A stretch of DNA of 64,000 bases. Source: Omphiscola glabra (lineage: Eukaryota; Mollusca; Gastropoda; Lymnaeidae). The stretch covers positions 54,576,108 to 54,640,107 of the forward strand of contig OZ024794.1 in the NCBI GenBank assembly GCA_964017045.1. Direction: 5' to 3'. The notes beneath the pieces are model-generated. The model worked only from the letters and a program-made list of their open reading frames with translations. It was not told the DNA's origin and searched no databases. The position numbers and the translations under genes are program-made. Positions 34,101 through 47,074 of this stretch are shown piece by piece. Numbering within the stretch: position 1 is the stretch's first letter; every line of letters begins with the position of its first letter.

Positions 34101-37100
34101 GAGTAAGAACAGGCTCGCTTGCAACAGATTCGCCGGTGAGTAAAGAAAGAAGAAGCCTGGCGTTGTTGTTGTTGTCTGATACAGTTTCAGTACTGAACGG
34201 GTTTACACAGAGTCATCGGCTAGGAGATGTATGAACATTTAGCTGGAAAATCAAAGCAAACACCGCACAACAGACCCAGGGCCGGCGCTATGGTTGCTGG
34301 CGACCCGAGCAAGCTTGACTTTGACGCTCCTTTTAAGTAAAATAATAATACAACTTTGTGCAAGGAAAACACACTGGGGATTAGGTAATGAGTTTATCAC
34401 CTTTTTTTTGGAGGGTAAGTTTTGTTATAATAAACAATGAACATTCTTTTTCTTAAATTGTATTTGGACAGTATGAAAAATTAGCCTACCGTGGACAGTA
34501 TGAACAATTAGCCTACCGTGGACAGTATGAACAATTAGCCTACCGTGGACAGTATGAACAATTAGGCTACCGTGGACAGTATGAAAAATTAGGCTACCGT
34601 GGACAGTATGAAAAATTAGGCTACCGTGGACAGTATGAAAAATTAGGCTACCGTGGACAGTATGAAAAATTAGGCTACCGTGGACAGTATGAAAAATTAG
34701 GCTACCGTGGACAGTATGAAAAATTAGGCTACCGTGGATAGTATGAAAAATTAGGCTACCGTGGACAGTATGAACAATTAGGCTACCGTGGACAGTATGA
34801 AAAATTAGGCTACCGTGGACAGTATGAAAAATTAGGCTACCGTGGACAGTATGAAAAATTAGGCTACCGTGGACAGTATGAAAAATTAGGCTACCGTGGA
34901 CAGTATGAAAAATTAGGCTACCGTGGACAGTATGAAAAATTAGGCTACCGTGGACAGTATGAACAATTAGGCTACCGTGGACAGTATGAAAAATTAGGCT
35001 ACCGTGGACAGTATGAACAATTAGGCTACCGTGGACAGTATGAAAAATTAGGCTACCGTGGACAGTATGAAAAATTAGCCTACCGTGGACAGTATGAACA
35101 ATTAGCCTACCGTGGACAGTATGAAAAATTAGGCTACCGTGGACAGTATGAACAATTAGCCTACTGTGGACAGTATGAACAATTAGCCTACCGTGGACAG
35201 TATGAACAATTAGCCTACTGTGGACAGTATGAACAATTAGCCTACTGTGGACAGTATGAACAATTAGCCTACTGTGGACAGTATGAACAATTAGCCTACC
35301 GTGGGCAGTATGAACAATTAGCCTACCTTTGACAGTATGAACAATTAGCCTACCGTGGACAGTATGAACAATTAGCCTACCGTGGGCAGTATGAACAATT
35401 AGCCTACCTTTGACAGTATGAACAATTAGCCTACCGTGGACAGTATGAACAATTAGCCTACTGTGGACAGTGTGAACAATTATCCTACCGTGGACAGTAT
35501 GAACAATTAGCCTACTGTGGACAGTATGAACAATTAGCCTACTATGGACAGTATGAACAATTAGCCTACTGTGGACAGTGTGAACAATTAGCCTACCGTG
35601 GACAGTATGAACAATTAGCCTACTGTGGACAGTATGAACAATTAGCCTACCTTTGACAGTATGAACAATTAGCCTACCGTGGACAGTATGAACAATTAGC
35701 CTACCGTGGGCAGTTTGAACATTTAGCCTCGATGACATTTTTTTCCAGCATTTAGATCCTCAAATCTTTTTATTGCACTTTCTATTTTTTTTTCTGATAT
35801 TTGTAAGTTTGGGCTCAATAATTGTGTTGTACTTGACATGAAATACTTTAAATAAGACACACAACTCATTATTCTCAAAAACTATAACGTATCTTCTTTT
35901 TTAGATAAACACATTCTCTGTCTATCACAATTATGAGTAGAATTAAATAATTAATTAATATTCATAGAGGTACAATGTTTTCTTAATGAATCACACTGTT
36001 TGTCTGATCTATGCAACTGGACTAAGAAAATAATACAAAGATATAGTCAGCATTCTCACGCACATCATGTTTTTTTTCCCTTCAAATTTCAGAAGACATA
36101 TTTGCCATGTCGTTCTCCTCTAAAGATACGTTCTTCATCACATGTGGAGTGCACCACGTCAAGTTCTGGTACCCTGTGCCCATCAAGAAAGAACCCAACA
36201 AATACTTTCCCTTGCGTCCATACCTAAGTACACTTTATGGCCGACCAGCCATTTTGGGTGAAATAAAAAACAGTACTTTTGTCGATGTCGTCTGCGGCTC
36301 TGAGAGTTCACAGGATTTCGTTTACTGCGTGACCAAGTGTGGCATCGTCTGCAAGGTTCATATTTTAAATATTAGCTGTAACTGTACTGCCAGTTTATCC
36401 ACGCTTATCTTATTCGTTTCCAAAAGTCCACCCACATAGTCTTTTTAATAGTTTTATTTAAATCCACTTATTTCTATGATATTATCCATTAGATCAAAGA
36501 TATCTCTCCCTTATCGTGAGTTCAGAAAACCAGTTTTGTAGTTATGGTAGATACAAAACATATGGGGTTGAAGTTTTAGAGTTTAAGGAATCAAATATTT
36601 AAGAAGTTTTTTTACTGCCCCAATTAGCAAGCAAAAATTTCAAAATCAAATGTTTTATTTCTTGAAAATAATAAACTTTTGGAATGTAAATGGTTTCCGG
36701 ATTGATGACTATACATGAACTAATTGACGTTTCGATTTCTTAACTGTTTAATTGCCATGAAATAAATGGGCATCATACGATAATGTCTTTTTATTTGTAT
36801 TTAATATTTGCTTATGAGCAATAAAGTTTATTTTCTATTTCAAAGTTAAAAAAATAAAAATAAATATGCAGTGCTCCCGAAATGTGCCTTTCCCCAGAGG
36901 CGTCACTAGAGTAGGTGCCCGTTGCAGTAAACACATGATGTCACCATCCTCCCCATTGTTTGTTTCCAAACACCCCCCAACAAGAGAAAAATCAAAAAAA
37001 TCCTGGAACAGTGCGTACAGAATCACTTATAGTATATTTGTAAATTAAGCATCAAAAAGTCCTAAAGCAACAAAAGACATTGGAAGACATTAGGTAACAG

Positions 37101-40100
37101 TTTTATAAAAAAAAAATGAAAGAAAGTTGATTTTTATTGAAAAATTAAATTTCACAGTTCAAATGATTATTTCCTGGTCTTCAAAGATACAAACAGCTCA
37201 ATCGCTTCATCAAAATCAACATTCTTCACCTAATCACTTTCAAATTGACAAAGTCTGCAGTATCAGCCTCTAAGCTAGGACGGCCTCAGTCGTATTTTAG
37301 TTACGTGGTCGATGGTTCTTGATCTGTCTGTTGAATGCTCCCCTGCTAAGATTTTCACCACCTGCAGACATCACCATAATCCTACCCCGAGCCTGCCTGC
37401 TCTGGTGCAACAATGCCCAAATATATTCATTCATCTTTTTCTCTTTTAAACTTACTCTGATGGCACCCTGCTATGTCTGGTGGCACCCTGATTTATCTAA
37501 TGGCACCCTGCTTGGCCTGATGGCACCCTGCTCTGTCTGATGGCACCCTGCTCAGTATGCCGGCGCCCGGCTCTGTTTGGAGACACCCGGCTCTGTCTGA
37601 GCACAACCTGCTCTGTCTGATGGCACCCTGCCCTGTCTGATTGCACCCTGCTCTGTATGATGGCACCCTGCTCTGTCTGAAGGCACCCTGCTCTGTATGG
37701 TGACACCTGCTCTGTCTGGAGGCACCCTGCTCTGTATTAGGGCACTCTGCTCTGTATGGTGTCACCCTGCCCTGTATGGTGCAACCCTGCTCTGTCACGT
37801 GACACCATGTTCTGATGGCACACTCATCCGGTGGAACCTGCCTCTGAGTTTTGTAATGAAGCCGACCCGAGCGAACTTTGTCACATTACGAAAGTTGCAT
37901 TCGGTTTCCCCGTCCCCTCCCCTCGTTATGGTTTAACCTATGCCATCCGCAACACCCGAACCCCTTAGTGACGCTACTGCATACACTTACACTTACAATG
38001 CTTACAGGTTTTATACGATTATCTTGAGGTGGTGCCCCTAATGAATGAGAACCTGTGGGATCAGTAAGCCTGTACCGTGCTAACATTTTCATCATTGTCA
38101 TCGTGCTTCACTGAATGTTCACCTTTTCTTCACCGAATGTTCACCTTTTCTACAGTTGTCAACGGGACGTGAAGTCAAGGTCTACAAACGGTTGCAAAAC
38201 ACGCAACTTTCGAGTCTACAAGTCCACGGCAATCAGCTGATGGTGGGGTCAATATGTGGCCATGTTTACTTCTTCGATGCCTTGACCCTGGACGTGAGTT
38301 CAAAGTTTCGTTTCATTTCCACTTTATTTTCGTTCTTTGTTTTCTATTTCCCAGGGGCACAAAAAGGAATAAACACATTTCCACGAGAGTTGTCCTTTAC
38401 GAACTAGTGGCTCCAGCTCGTTTCCATGGTTTATGTATTATCGACCACATAATGGGCCACAGCAGTAGCATTGCAACTCTTGGCCAAGGCCAAAGGTGGA
38501 TATTATATTACAAATGGATTGCACAAATATTTCACGCTGCCTTGAGCTGCGTCTGATAAAGTCAATAAACAACAATGGAAGTGTAGATATTTCAAACAGC
38601 GTCATCTTTTAAGTATTTATTCTAAAATTAATAGCAAATTTAAAAGATTTTAAAACATTTCTTTAGCCGCCTATCCCATTATTCTATCACTTTTAAAAAT
38701 TAGCATATTCAGTGGAAAAATACAAACATTTTTTTTAAACATAACAAAAGCTATTCCAAACGCTTGAAAATCGTGTTGAACATAAGCGATTTTTTAAGTC
38801 CAATAATCTTGGATATGATGATACAAACTGAACGTCCCATACTAAAAGTTTGAGAAGAGCAAATTAATATTTTATCTTTTACTGTTAGGATGTGTTGAAT
38901 CGACGAAGACGTCACGTGTTAGTGAAACATATAAGAAAGAGGAAACTGTCAACTTGGCTGGTGAAACCAACCACTGAATCATTTTCAGAGAATTACTGAT
39001 TTCCCTACGAATTTGAATATATAAAACGGATTAATATCAGGGTTTCTTAATATTTTGTTTTGTGTGTGCGTGTGTAAAACGTATTTCCAGCAAACCCCCC
39101 CCCCCCCAGACACGCTAATAAAAATAGAAATAAACCTGATTTTCTCAGTCTTCCCGCACCTCCTACACTTCCTAGTGCACTTCCTATACTTCCTAGTGCA
39201 CCTCCTACACTTCCTAGTGCACCTCCTACACTTCCTAGTGCACCTCCTACACTTCCTAGTGCACGTCCTATACTTCCTAGTGCACCTCCTACACTTCCTA
39301 GTGCACCTCCTATACTTAATAGTGCACCTCCTACACTTCCTAGTGCACCTCCTATACTTCCTAGTGCACCTCCTATACTTCCTAGTGCACCTCCTACACT
39401 TCCTACACTTCCTAGTGCACCTCCTATACTTCCTAGTGCACCTCCTATACTTCCTAGTGCACCTCCTACACTTCCTAGTTCACCTCCTATACTTCCTAGT
39501 GCACCTCCTATACTTCCTAGTGCACCCCTCGTAAAGAACCCCTGATTTAAATTAACAAATGTTAAATTAGCTAAAACACGCACGTTTTTTTTTTTAAATT
39601 TCAGTTCAAAGCAACCGTGGCACTGCCTCTTGATATCTGCTTCGCGGAGCAGGTGATAAAGAGTCAGACGAGCACACTAGAAGCCATAGTGGACCAGCAC
39701 AAGGCTAACATATTCTTGGCGTTGGATCACTGTCACCACTTGCTTACGGCTGCACTGACCAACGGGAGCTTATGTATTTGGGACGTCAGCGACCTGTCAA
39801 ATATCAAACAAAAGTAAGCCGTGTGTTGAGATTGAAAACGAAAGAAAAGTTAACATTTGGAAACGTTCCTGTCCTCTAGCTGACGCCTGGTAAAATATCA
39901 GACGATAGCTGCGACTCTTCATGTGCTTTTATTTGTATATTAGCACGGGAAGCTTCTCCTCCTAAAGTTAATACAAAGATGCTGTGGCCAGTGGTAGGAC
40001 AAATGCTGTGGCCAGTGGTGGGACGAAGATGCTGTGGCCGGTGGTGGGACAAAGATGCTGTGGCCGGTGCTGGGACAAAGATGCTGTGGCCAGTGCTGGG

Positions 40101-43100
40101 ACAAAGATGCTGTGGCCAGTGCTGGGACAAAGATGCTGTGGCCAGTGGTGGGGCAAAGGTGCTGTTGCACAGGGATGGGACACAGATGCTGTGGCCAGTG
40201 GTGGGATAAAGGTGCTGTGGCCAGTGGTGGAACAAAGATGCTGTGGCCAGTGGTGGGACAAAGATGCTGTGGCCAGTGGTGGGACAAAGATGCTGTGGCC
40301 AGTGGTGGGACAAAGATGATGTGGCTAGTGGTGGGTACTGGGTATAAAATATGAAAACAGGAGGAGCGCGGGGTAGGAGGAACGTTTGCCGGCTACCTCA
40401 GGGAAAATTCCTAGCGTTACGTTACGCTACGCATGTGTTAATTTTTAGCAAGAACGGATGGCCCACCACATTTCAGCTCTCCATATTGATTGTTTTCTGA
40501 CCATTATAACTGGACAGTGGATTCTAACCGATGATGCTATTAAAAAAAAATCTTGAAACAACATTAATCGGAAAGTGACCGATCGCCACCCCATAATCAA
40601 CTACGCCTCTGGGTGTACCTATGTGTCATGAGCAGAAAGCATATGTTTAATGTAATTACTATGACACATAGTTATTTTTGCAATATCATAAAATGACAAT
40701 CTATTAAATCGAGTTTTTAATTTTTCATTATTTTTGTAAAACCAGATACTATTCTGTGAACCACAGTAAAGCAATAACTGGGCTGGATCTGATGAAATCA
40801 GGGGACAAAACGAAGAACAAGGAGACCATAGTCACCGTATCACACGACGCCACGGTGCGGCTCTGGGAGATCGCCATGTCCAAGGGGATCTGCTGTAAGA
40901 GCAGCAAAACAATTTATACAGAATTTGATCGCAACGAGCCGGTCATCGAGGAGGCGCTGGGACTCCACGACACCATCGACTCATCTATGGATGAGAAACT
41001 CATCACCGCAGTCAAGGTATGGGGTAAAATGGGGACGGAGTGTTTTACAGTGTGGTTACCATTAGAATCTCAACGCCGAGCTCTACAACGTTAATTTTCA
41101 TAACCAGTAACACCATTATCGCATGCAGTAAACACAATGTTTATATAAGAATCCATTGACAAAGAAGACACAAATGACAATAAATATATACGAAGCAAGC
41201 GCCCCCCCCCCCCCCCCCATTTTTTTCCCCACTCTCAAACCGATTGGCGAGTGCCGTGTGGAAATCGTGAAAATGGAAAGGAAGTCAGGTTGTGCCCCCC
41301 GAGAGAAAGTTCCATGAGCTTCGATGGCCGGTTTTAAAATTTGAATAATCTTGTTAGGATAAAGTTAAAACTGAAGCTTGAAGTTGCGACAAGAAGGCGT
41401 TCAATTATTTTTATTAACGAAGATATTAACCATTGGTGTTTAAACAAAAAATACAATGATGTTCATGTTAAAATCCCGGGCCGTGGACGCCATGAACTTG
41501 TCGTGCGCGAAGGTACCGTGCTTCATGGTTGATTGGCACGCAAAACTTACCTGTGGTGCCTTACTAATGATGTTCATCACAGGCCCAAAAGTGGCATGAC
41601 ACGGTATTGTCAACGCAAATAACATGTACAAGTACACAATTTTGTAAACGGTTCATTAGAAGAGGACCTCAAATTTTGCTGAAAGATTTGGTTCAAACAA
41701 TCAGATTAACAGATATAAAAAAAACAACAAAATATAAACCAGTGTAATAAAAATCGAGCAAAAACCTTTCAACAATTTTATCAAAATATGGTGAAAAATA
41801 TGCTCCAGTGTGAAGACACGCCACTTGAAAAAAGCTTCGATAGAGTATAAAGACTGGGTCCAGTACAATTGATAACGCTTACTACAAGTTTATAGAGGTG
41901 ATGTGCTTAATAGCACAGAGTAATGATCTCAAGAGTAAATATTTTTCCCTTTAAAAATAATTCAATTTCTCAGATCAGCACCGAGAGGGATTACATCGTC
42001 ACAGGCAACTCAAGGGGAGCAATATCAATTTATACAACATCAACATTAGAAAATGTCAAAACGATCCACCGCCATACCAGAGGCGTATCCACACTCAATA
42101 TCTATTCCGGATCGCGCCTTAATTTAAGGGTGAGTGTGTGGCCAGGCCGTCTAGTAGGACAAATCTAAGAACACCAGTTGTATGTACGCATGATCACTAA
42201 GATATGTTTGTACACATGAACACTATATAACCGGACACCATGAGACACACCCTTCAGCTTATGACAGATATAAGCTTGGTATTTATCGTCCATACCAATG
42301 CCACTTTTTAAAATTTGTAATGGCCTTTCACTGGCGATGTTATAATTTAAAAGAGAAAATTGCCTATTTTCCTTTTTTTACATTCTATTTATTACCAGCG
42401 ATTCATTGTAAGGATACAAGTTCAACTACAGCATAGTGAGCGATTTAATAAATTTACCATGAAAAAAATTATGATTACCTGACAAAACCAATTGAAGAGA
42501 AGGCTATTAAAATATGTATATTCATTGTCTTATGCTGGCATGAAAACCACGCGAATTTCGACTGCAGCAACTGTTTGTGTGTCTTTCAGCTACTGGCAAG
42601 TGGTGGGAGGGATCGAGTCATTAACATCTTTGACATGAACCACGAATTCGTCTTGTTAAACACACTCAACATCCACTCGAGTTCAGTAAACTCTGTTGCC
42701 CTTTGCTGTGTCAACGAGACCATGACGCTCTTCAGCTCAGGTTTAGACAGGTGAGTTATAACTGGATTCGGATGCCGGGAAGAAGTCTGGAACCAAACAA
42801 ATTGGGTTCCATCCTTGAAAAGTGCACCCTTTATTTGGGGAAATTTAGCTGTGAGGTAACTGAGAGACAAGCATTAATTTTTTTACTACTTTCAAAATAA
42901 TGAGTTTCTTTTTTTTCATGGCTTAGATTTTGAGTTTAAGTGTACGAAAACAAATAGATTAAAACTTTGTTGAACTTACTTACAAACGGATTTTGTGAGT
43001 TTGGAGGACTTTAAACAGCACATGGGTGGATGGGATTCGTTAGTCTTGGTCGGCAACTCATCTAAGAGATGGGATTCGTTAGCCTTGGTCGGCAACTCAT

Positions 43101-44813
43101 CTAAGAGATGGGATTCGTTAGCCTCGGTCGGCAACTCATCTAAGAGATGGGATTCGTTAGCCTTGGTCGGCAACTCATCTAAGAGATGGGATTCGTTAGC
43201 CTTGGTCGGAAACTCATCTAAGAGATGGGATTCGTTAGCCTTGGTCGGCAACTCATCTAAGAGATGGGATTCGTTAGCCTCGGTCGGCAACTCATCTAAG
43301 AGATGGGATTCGTTAGCCTCGGTCGGAAACTCATCTAAGAGATGGAATTCGTTAGCCTTGGCCGGCAACTCATCTAAGAGATGGGATTCGTTAGCCTTGG
43401 TCGGCAACTCATCTAAGAGATGGGATTCGTTAGCCTCGGTCGGAAACTCATCTAAGAGATGGGATTCGTTAGCCTTGGTCGGCAACTCATCTAAGAGAAG
43501 GCAAACTCTGAATTCAAACCAGGAGCCAGAATGATCAATAAATTGATCGAGGGCCCTCAAATATAGACAAGAAAAGAACAAGTCAAGTTAACTAAATAAT
43601 GATGGCTACATAGAAGGAGTTATTTTTTGAAAGAGATGAACAAGCAGAGTAATTAAAAGATTTTTTACAGAGCTTCTCTACTCAGTTTAAAACAAGTATT
43701 TACTTTTTATTACATCAGCCATTTCGTGACTTAGGCTGTTATGATTGTATGATTGTTTTAACGCAGGAATCTTATCATATTTTCCCACCCAGATCACTTG
43801 TCATGTGCAAAAGTCGTCTTGAGGAGGTCCCCAAATTTAAACCATTCCGCTGCCGCCACACGGCGTGCTCCGTCATCGACATTGTCGTGTGCGCCAAGGA
43901 GTACTTGATAGGAGTCGGTCGAATAAACGGGGAAGTCAGCATCATAGACGCCGGCACGTGCAAGGAATTCAAACGGTACAATGTTTGCATCAACGAAAGT
44001 GCTCGCCTCGAGAAGATCCAAATTGACCCGGCAACCAACTTGATGTTGTCTGCCTGCACGGACAGGTCCATCAACGTGTTCAGTTTTTCACACGGTCTGC
44101 TCTTAGCTACAGTGCACGGCCACGCCAAGAGCGTCAGCGGGCTGCACTTTTCCCACAATATGAAATTCATTGTTTCGACATCAAAAGATGGCTGCGTTTT
44201 TATCTGGGGCCTGCCCAACAGGGTACTGCAGAACGGGGCAAGACTCTTAAAACTAGGCGTGCAGGCCTTGGCCAAAACCATCGAAATCTCAAAGTCAGAT
44301 TCCAAAGTAAACCAAAGGAACAACGCCATCCAGCTGCCCGATCTGGAGATATCAACCAAACACAGTCCTCTAGAGTACATCGCGTCAGCCAGGAAAAAAA
44401 TGCAGCGGGTGGTCACCGTAGAGATAGGGAAGACTGCCAATTTTGCATACAAACCGGAAGACGGCGAAGAGGACAACAGCGAAGGTTTCATTGAAGAGTT
44501 TTCTCTCACAGATGATCTCATTAAAATGAAGTTCGATGAGAGGTGTAGAGGCTTCTCCAAAGATGCACGAAAAGTCTCGGCGCCGCTGATCGGTACATCC
44601 GAAACCCGCGTGTTACAGAAAAGCACTTCGGACGCCCTGTTCAGCGGGAACACCGAAGAGAGGAGCGGCGATTGCTTCCTAGCACCGCCACCAACATGCG
44701 ACACGCCGCCGGTGTTCATCGAGGAAGTTGACATGGATCAGAGTACAATAGAAAATGTGTTACATCCGGATGTGTCTATCGACGAGCCAATGGAGCTGCA
44801 AGAAACTGGCTAA
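31159..44813 (+). CDS. WD40-repeat protein of the MAPKBP1/WDR62 family, 9 exons
   Basis: Exons: 31159-31355, 33846-34135, 36093-36355, 38156-38293, 39605-39813, 40746-41016, 41974-42129, 42590-42750, 43793-44813 (TAA). Phases are consistent; 901 residues. Family members are JNK-pathway scaffolds or spindle-pole proteins built on two WD40 propellers. Seen: NPASGTLAYPASG (exon 1); KFSPDGNLLLIGELGYMP and the HEYGIVGASFS blade (exon 2); LYGRPAILGEIKNSTFVDV (exon 3), aligning with the GRSG-LGE-NN-F-DV segment typical of MAPKBP1/WDR62; and further blades ending ATVRLWEI, GAISIYTT, RVINIFDM, SINVFSFS and CVFIWGL. The propellers span about residues 27-705, followed by a roughly 195-residue polar, acidic tail. 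Vertebrate relatives are about 1500 residues, so the tail is short. The start at 31159 is supported by an in-frame TAA at 31081 with no ATG between, although an upstream exon cannot be excluded. The exon 3 donor (gttcat) is weak. MAPKBP1 and WDR62 cannot be told apart here. Confidence 0.8.
32286..32345. repeat. GTCTGTCTGTTG-type microsatellite
   Basis: Short imperfect run of GTCTGTCTGTTG and GTTTGTCT in intron 1 of the WD40 gene. Confidence 0.75.
32922..33093. mobile_element. hAT-type MITE, 172 bp
   Basis: Ends are CAGCGTTTCCCAAA and TTTTGGGACCGCTG, an inverted pair with one interior mismatch. Flanks are GTTTAAAG (32914-32921) and GTTTAAAT (33094-33101), 7 of 8 matching. A related left end, CAGTGTTTCCCAACC, occurs alone near 31894. 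Confidence 0.8.
33255..33535. repeat. Degenerate tandem repeat, ~20-30 bp period
   Basis: Variants of TTTCCTTTGACCATTTCC, TGGACAATTTCC and CCCTTGACAA recur about 12 times. It is older and more diverged than other arrays. It ends about 300 bp before WD40 exon 2. Confidence 0.75.
34465..35727. repeat. Minisatellite, 27-bp unit, ~47 copies, WD40 gene intron 2
   Basis: The unit is ACAATTAGCCTACCGTGGAC plus AGTATGA. Subtypes AAAAATTAGGC and ACAATTAGCC, and GTGG/TTTG/CTGTGG variants, are grouped by position. The 27-bp unit lacks stops in one minus frame, giving a 437-codon spurious ORF at 34425-35738. Confidence 0.97.
36866..37010 (+). mobile_element. Possible MITE fragment with CAGAGGCGTCACTAG end
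   Basis: CAGAGGCGTCACTAG at 36895 resembles the CAGTGGCGTAGCTAG ends of other elements, and GTGACGCTACTGC near 37968-37980 is a similar end in reverse. Boundaries and target duplications are not resolved; it could be one interrupted element. Confidence 0.3.
37455..37800. repeat. Minisatellite, ~20-bp unit, ~17 copies
   Basis: The unit is TCTGATGGCACCCTGCTCTG with frequent substitutions. It lies in WD40 gene intron 3. Confidence 0.92.
39157..39528. repeat. Minisatellite, 21-bp unit, ~18 copies
   Basis: The unit is CACCTCCTACACTTCCTAGTG, with A/T alternation in CTACAC or CTATAC. It is open on both strands, giving false 159- and 178-codon ORFs. It lies in WD40 gene intron 4, ending 75 bp before exon 5. 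Confidence 0.95.
39977..40335. repeat. Minisatellite, 26-bp unit, ~14 copies
   Basis: The unit contains AAAGATGCTGTGGCCAGTGG and TGGGAC. It lies in WD40 gene intron 5. Overlapping ORFs in several frames are artefacts. Confidence 0.95.
43026..43497. repeat. Minisatellite, 39-bp unit, ~12 copies
   Basis: The unit is GGGATTCGTTAGCCTTGGTC plus GGCAACTCATCTAAGAGAT. Variants are CCTTGG/CCTCGG and GGCAAC/GGAAAC. The unit is divisible by three and open on both strands (179 and 201 codons). It lies in the last WD40 intron; not read as an exon because no acceptor/donor pair joins it in phase. Confidence 0.95.
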
Positions 44814-45104
44814 TTTGTCAACAAGGTCCTCTTTAATATAAAGTATGAAAAGAGATATCATTTCATTTTGATTTGCCATAATCATAGTTTTATTTTGGGT
44901 GCAAGCATAGCTGTATTAGAAGCTGTGCAATTTTCCATATTCTTAATTTCGTAAATGAATTCGTTTGATGTCTTAGGCTTCACTTTGGGTTGGTCCAAGC
45001 GGTGCAATGGAAACTTTTTTGCCATAGTAGGCGAGTATTGATCTCTTCAAGATAAAGAGCTGATGAAATCCCTCTCCAATGCAGTGGTTAGAAACAGTGA
45101 AACA

Positions 45105-45132
45105 CCCCTCCCCCCCCCCCCCCCCCCCCCCC
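45105..45132. repeat. Poly-C tract
   Basis: A run of more than 20 C with one T near its start. Similar runs occur near 2771, 12200, 23393, 39097, 41203, 52010 and 53087. Confidence 0.9.
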
Positions 45133-45241
45133 GTGATTTAGTTTTTTTGTTTCTGAAATGTTTGATTCAATCACTAGGACTACTCATTTTCAGCAGTGCT
45201 GGAGCTAAATGCAAATTATGTTTTTAAAAAACTAATGTGTC

Positions 45242-45335
45242 GTGACCAGCGTAAAGCCAAATTGCTTAGTGGATGAAAAGTATTAATTGACTTTATTAAC
45301 AAATGACAAATACGACTGCCGATGAAGCTCGAAGT
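45242..45335 (+). repeat. Dispersed duplicate, copy 1
   Basis: GACCAGCGTAAAGCCAAATT, GAGTGGATGAAAA-like and TACGACTGCCGATGAAGCTC recur at 47011-47074. Copy 1 has an extra ~30 bp in the middle. Confidence 0.8.
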
Positions 45336-45483
45336 GTCCAGGCTCCCAGAGGGCTCCATTGAAAATGATAATGTTATTTACCCGCTTAAAAAAAGGCGAT
45401 AGGAAGATGGCCAACAGGGGAACTGAAGCTTTTTGGTGCATCTTGAGTGGAATCTATGTGTCTCGTGTGTTTTATTTTAAAGA

Positions 45484-45489
45484 AATAAA
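45484..45489 (+). terminator. Candidate poly(A) signal for WD40 gene
   Basis: AATAAA about 670 bp after the TAA. Nearer variant hexamers (AATATA at about 44836) also exist. Confidence 0.25.
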
Positions 45490-45837
45490 TAATACATTCT
45501 GATGATTCAAATGGTAACCTCAAGTTGTAAACTCGAATTAAAACAAATTGTACCTATATTTAGTATAAAACCTAAGCAGAAAGCGACAGTTTTTTGGTGT
45601 TATTTCTAGTACTTGACTAAACATGTGCCTTCCCCCTTAAAAGATGCCCCCCCCCCTTTTTTTTAATAATATAGTTAGGCGTAACCTTTTCAGCAGCTAA
45701 GATATTGCTCACGTTATTCAGTATATGTAAAGTCACCATTTGACTTTGAATGCATGATCAAATCATTAATCGTTGTATACCGAAACCATATTCTCTGTAA
45801 TCAGATAGTCTTAAGAACGAATTTACATAAATTTACA

Positions 45838-46103
45838 GTATAAGTGCTACTGTGCAGACCTACAGTTTAAGTGCTACTGGGTAAACCTACAGTGTAAGTG
45901 CTACTGTGCAAACCTACAGTTTAAGTGCTACTGGGTAAACCTACAGTGTAAGTGCTACTGTGCAAACCTAAAGTGTAAGTTCTACTGTGTAAATCTACGT
46001 TGTAAGTGCTACTGTATAAAACTAGTGTCAGTGCTACTGAGAAAACCTACAGTGTAAGTGCTAATGAGTAAACATACAGTGTTACTGCTACGGAGAAAAC
46101 CGT
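45838..46103. repeat. Minisatellite, ~27-bp unit, ~10 copies
   Basis: The unit is CCTACAGTTTAAGTGCTACT plus GGGTAAA, diverging toward the right. Confidence 0.9.
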
Positions 46104-47010
46104 TGAATGTTTTCTTTTTATAATCCAGCCAATTTTTTTTATCTTATCAATTATTAATATAAGTTTTCCCTTTACAATAATCTCTTACCATGTCACCATG
46201 GAAACACCTGATAGCAAACGGAAATGTAACCCCCTAAGCAGATATCACCACATTATGGATTTCCCAAACTAACATCCGGTCGTCTTGCGGGGACTTTCGC
46301 CCCCCAGGGGTAACTAAATAGTGCGACACCACAACCCACACACGCTCACCTCGGGGGAACTCTGAACTTTGTGCGACCTTTATTTGATGCCCTTGCTTAG
46401 CCCAAGTTTTGACCATTCAGTGAGACCGAGATCCGTTAGTTCATCGGCGTTGTATTTTTCAGTACGAATTATAGAACAAACCTGCGAGATTTACGGTAAA
46501 GTCAAAGATTTTTTTTTGACCATTACGACAGTCTCTTCAGATCAGTCATAGATACCGGGATATGCAGTGACCAAATAAACAGTAATGTTCGCAGGGAGTA
46601 ATTATTGATAATTCCAGACTAAAGTTATTGTTTAAAAATACAACACAATGGAGGATCATAAAGCGTTGTCATAAGTTTTGTAAAAGACAAAACTGAGTAA
46701 AGTTTTCTGATAGACTGCATGGCGTTCCCTTTAATGCAATTGATAATATATTTTTAAAAAACACCACCAAAACAACTGGGTTTTCGATTATATTATCAAT
46801 ATTTGGATATTCCACCCTAAAAATTAAATGTATATAAATATACAAGTGGAACAATAAAACTTCGAAAGTTACTTTTACTTTTAGGTTTAGGATATACAAA
46901 TGGGTTGTAAATGCTCAATTATATTTGTAGCCATTTTTAATGACATATTGTGACACATTTAAATTGCCTGGACGCCAGTGAAACCACATTTGAGGTCATC
47001 CAATAATAAC

Positions 47011-47074
47011 TGACCAGCGTACAGCCAAATTGCTGAGTGGATGAAAAATACGACTGCCGATGAAGCTCGAAGTT
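47011..47074 (+). repeat. Dispersed duplicate, copy 2
   Basis: Matches 45242-45335: GACCAGCGTACAGCCAAATT through CGACTGCCGATGAAGCTCGA. Confidence 0.8.

Noticed and set aside
34425..35738. 437-codon minus-strand ORF
   Set aside because: It is entirely a 27-bp tandem array in an intron. The unit length is divisible by three and one frame lacks stops. No conserved domain and no splice support.
42976..43581. Opposed 179- and 201-codon ORFs in a 39-bp array
   Set aside because: Open on both strands because of repeat structure. The flanking WD40 exons (ending 42750, starting 43793) already join in phase.
43775..44734. 319-codon minus ORF
   Set aside because: Antisense shadow of the last WD40 exon; it has no homology, and the sense frame is clearly the real one.
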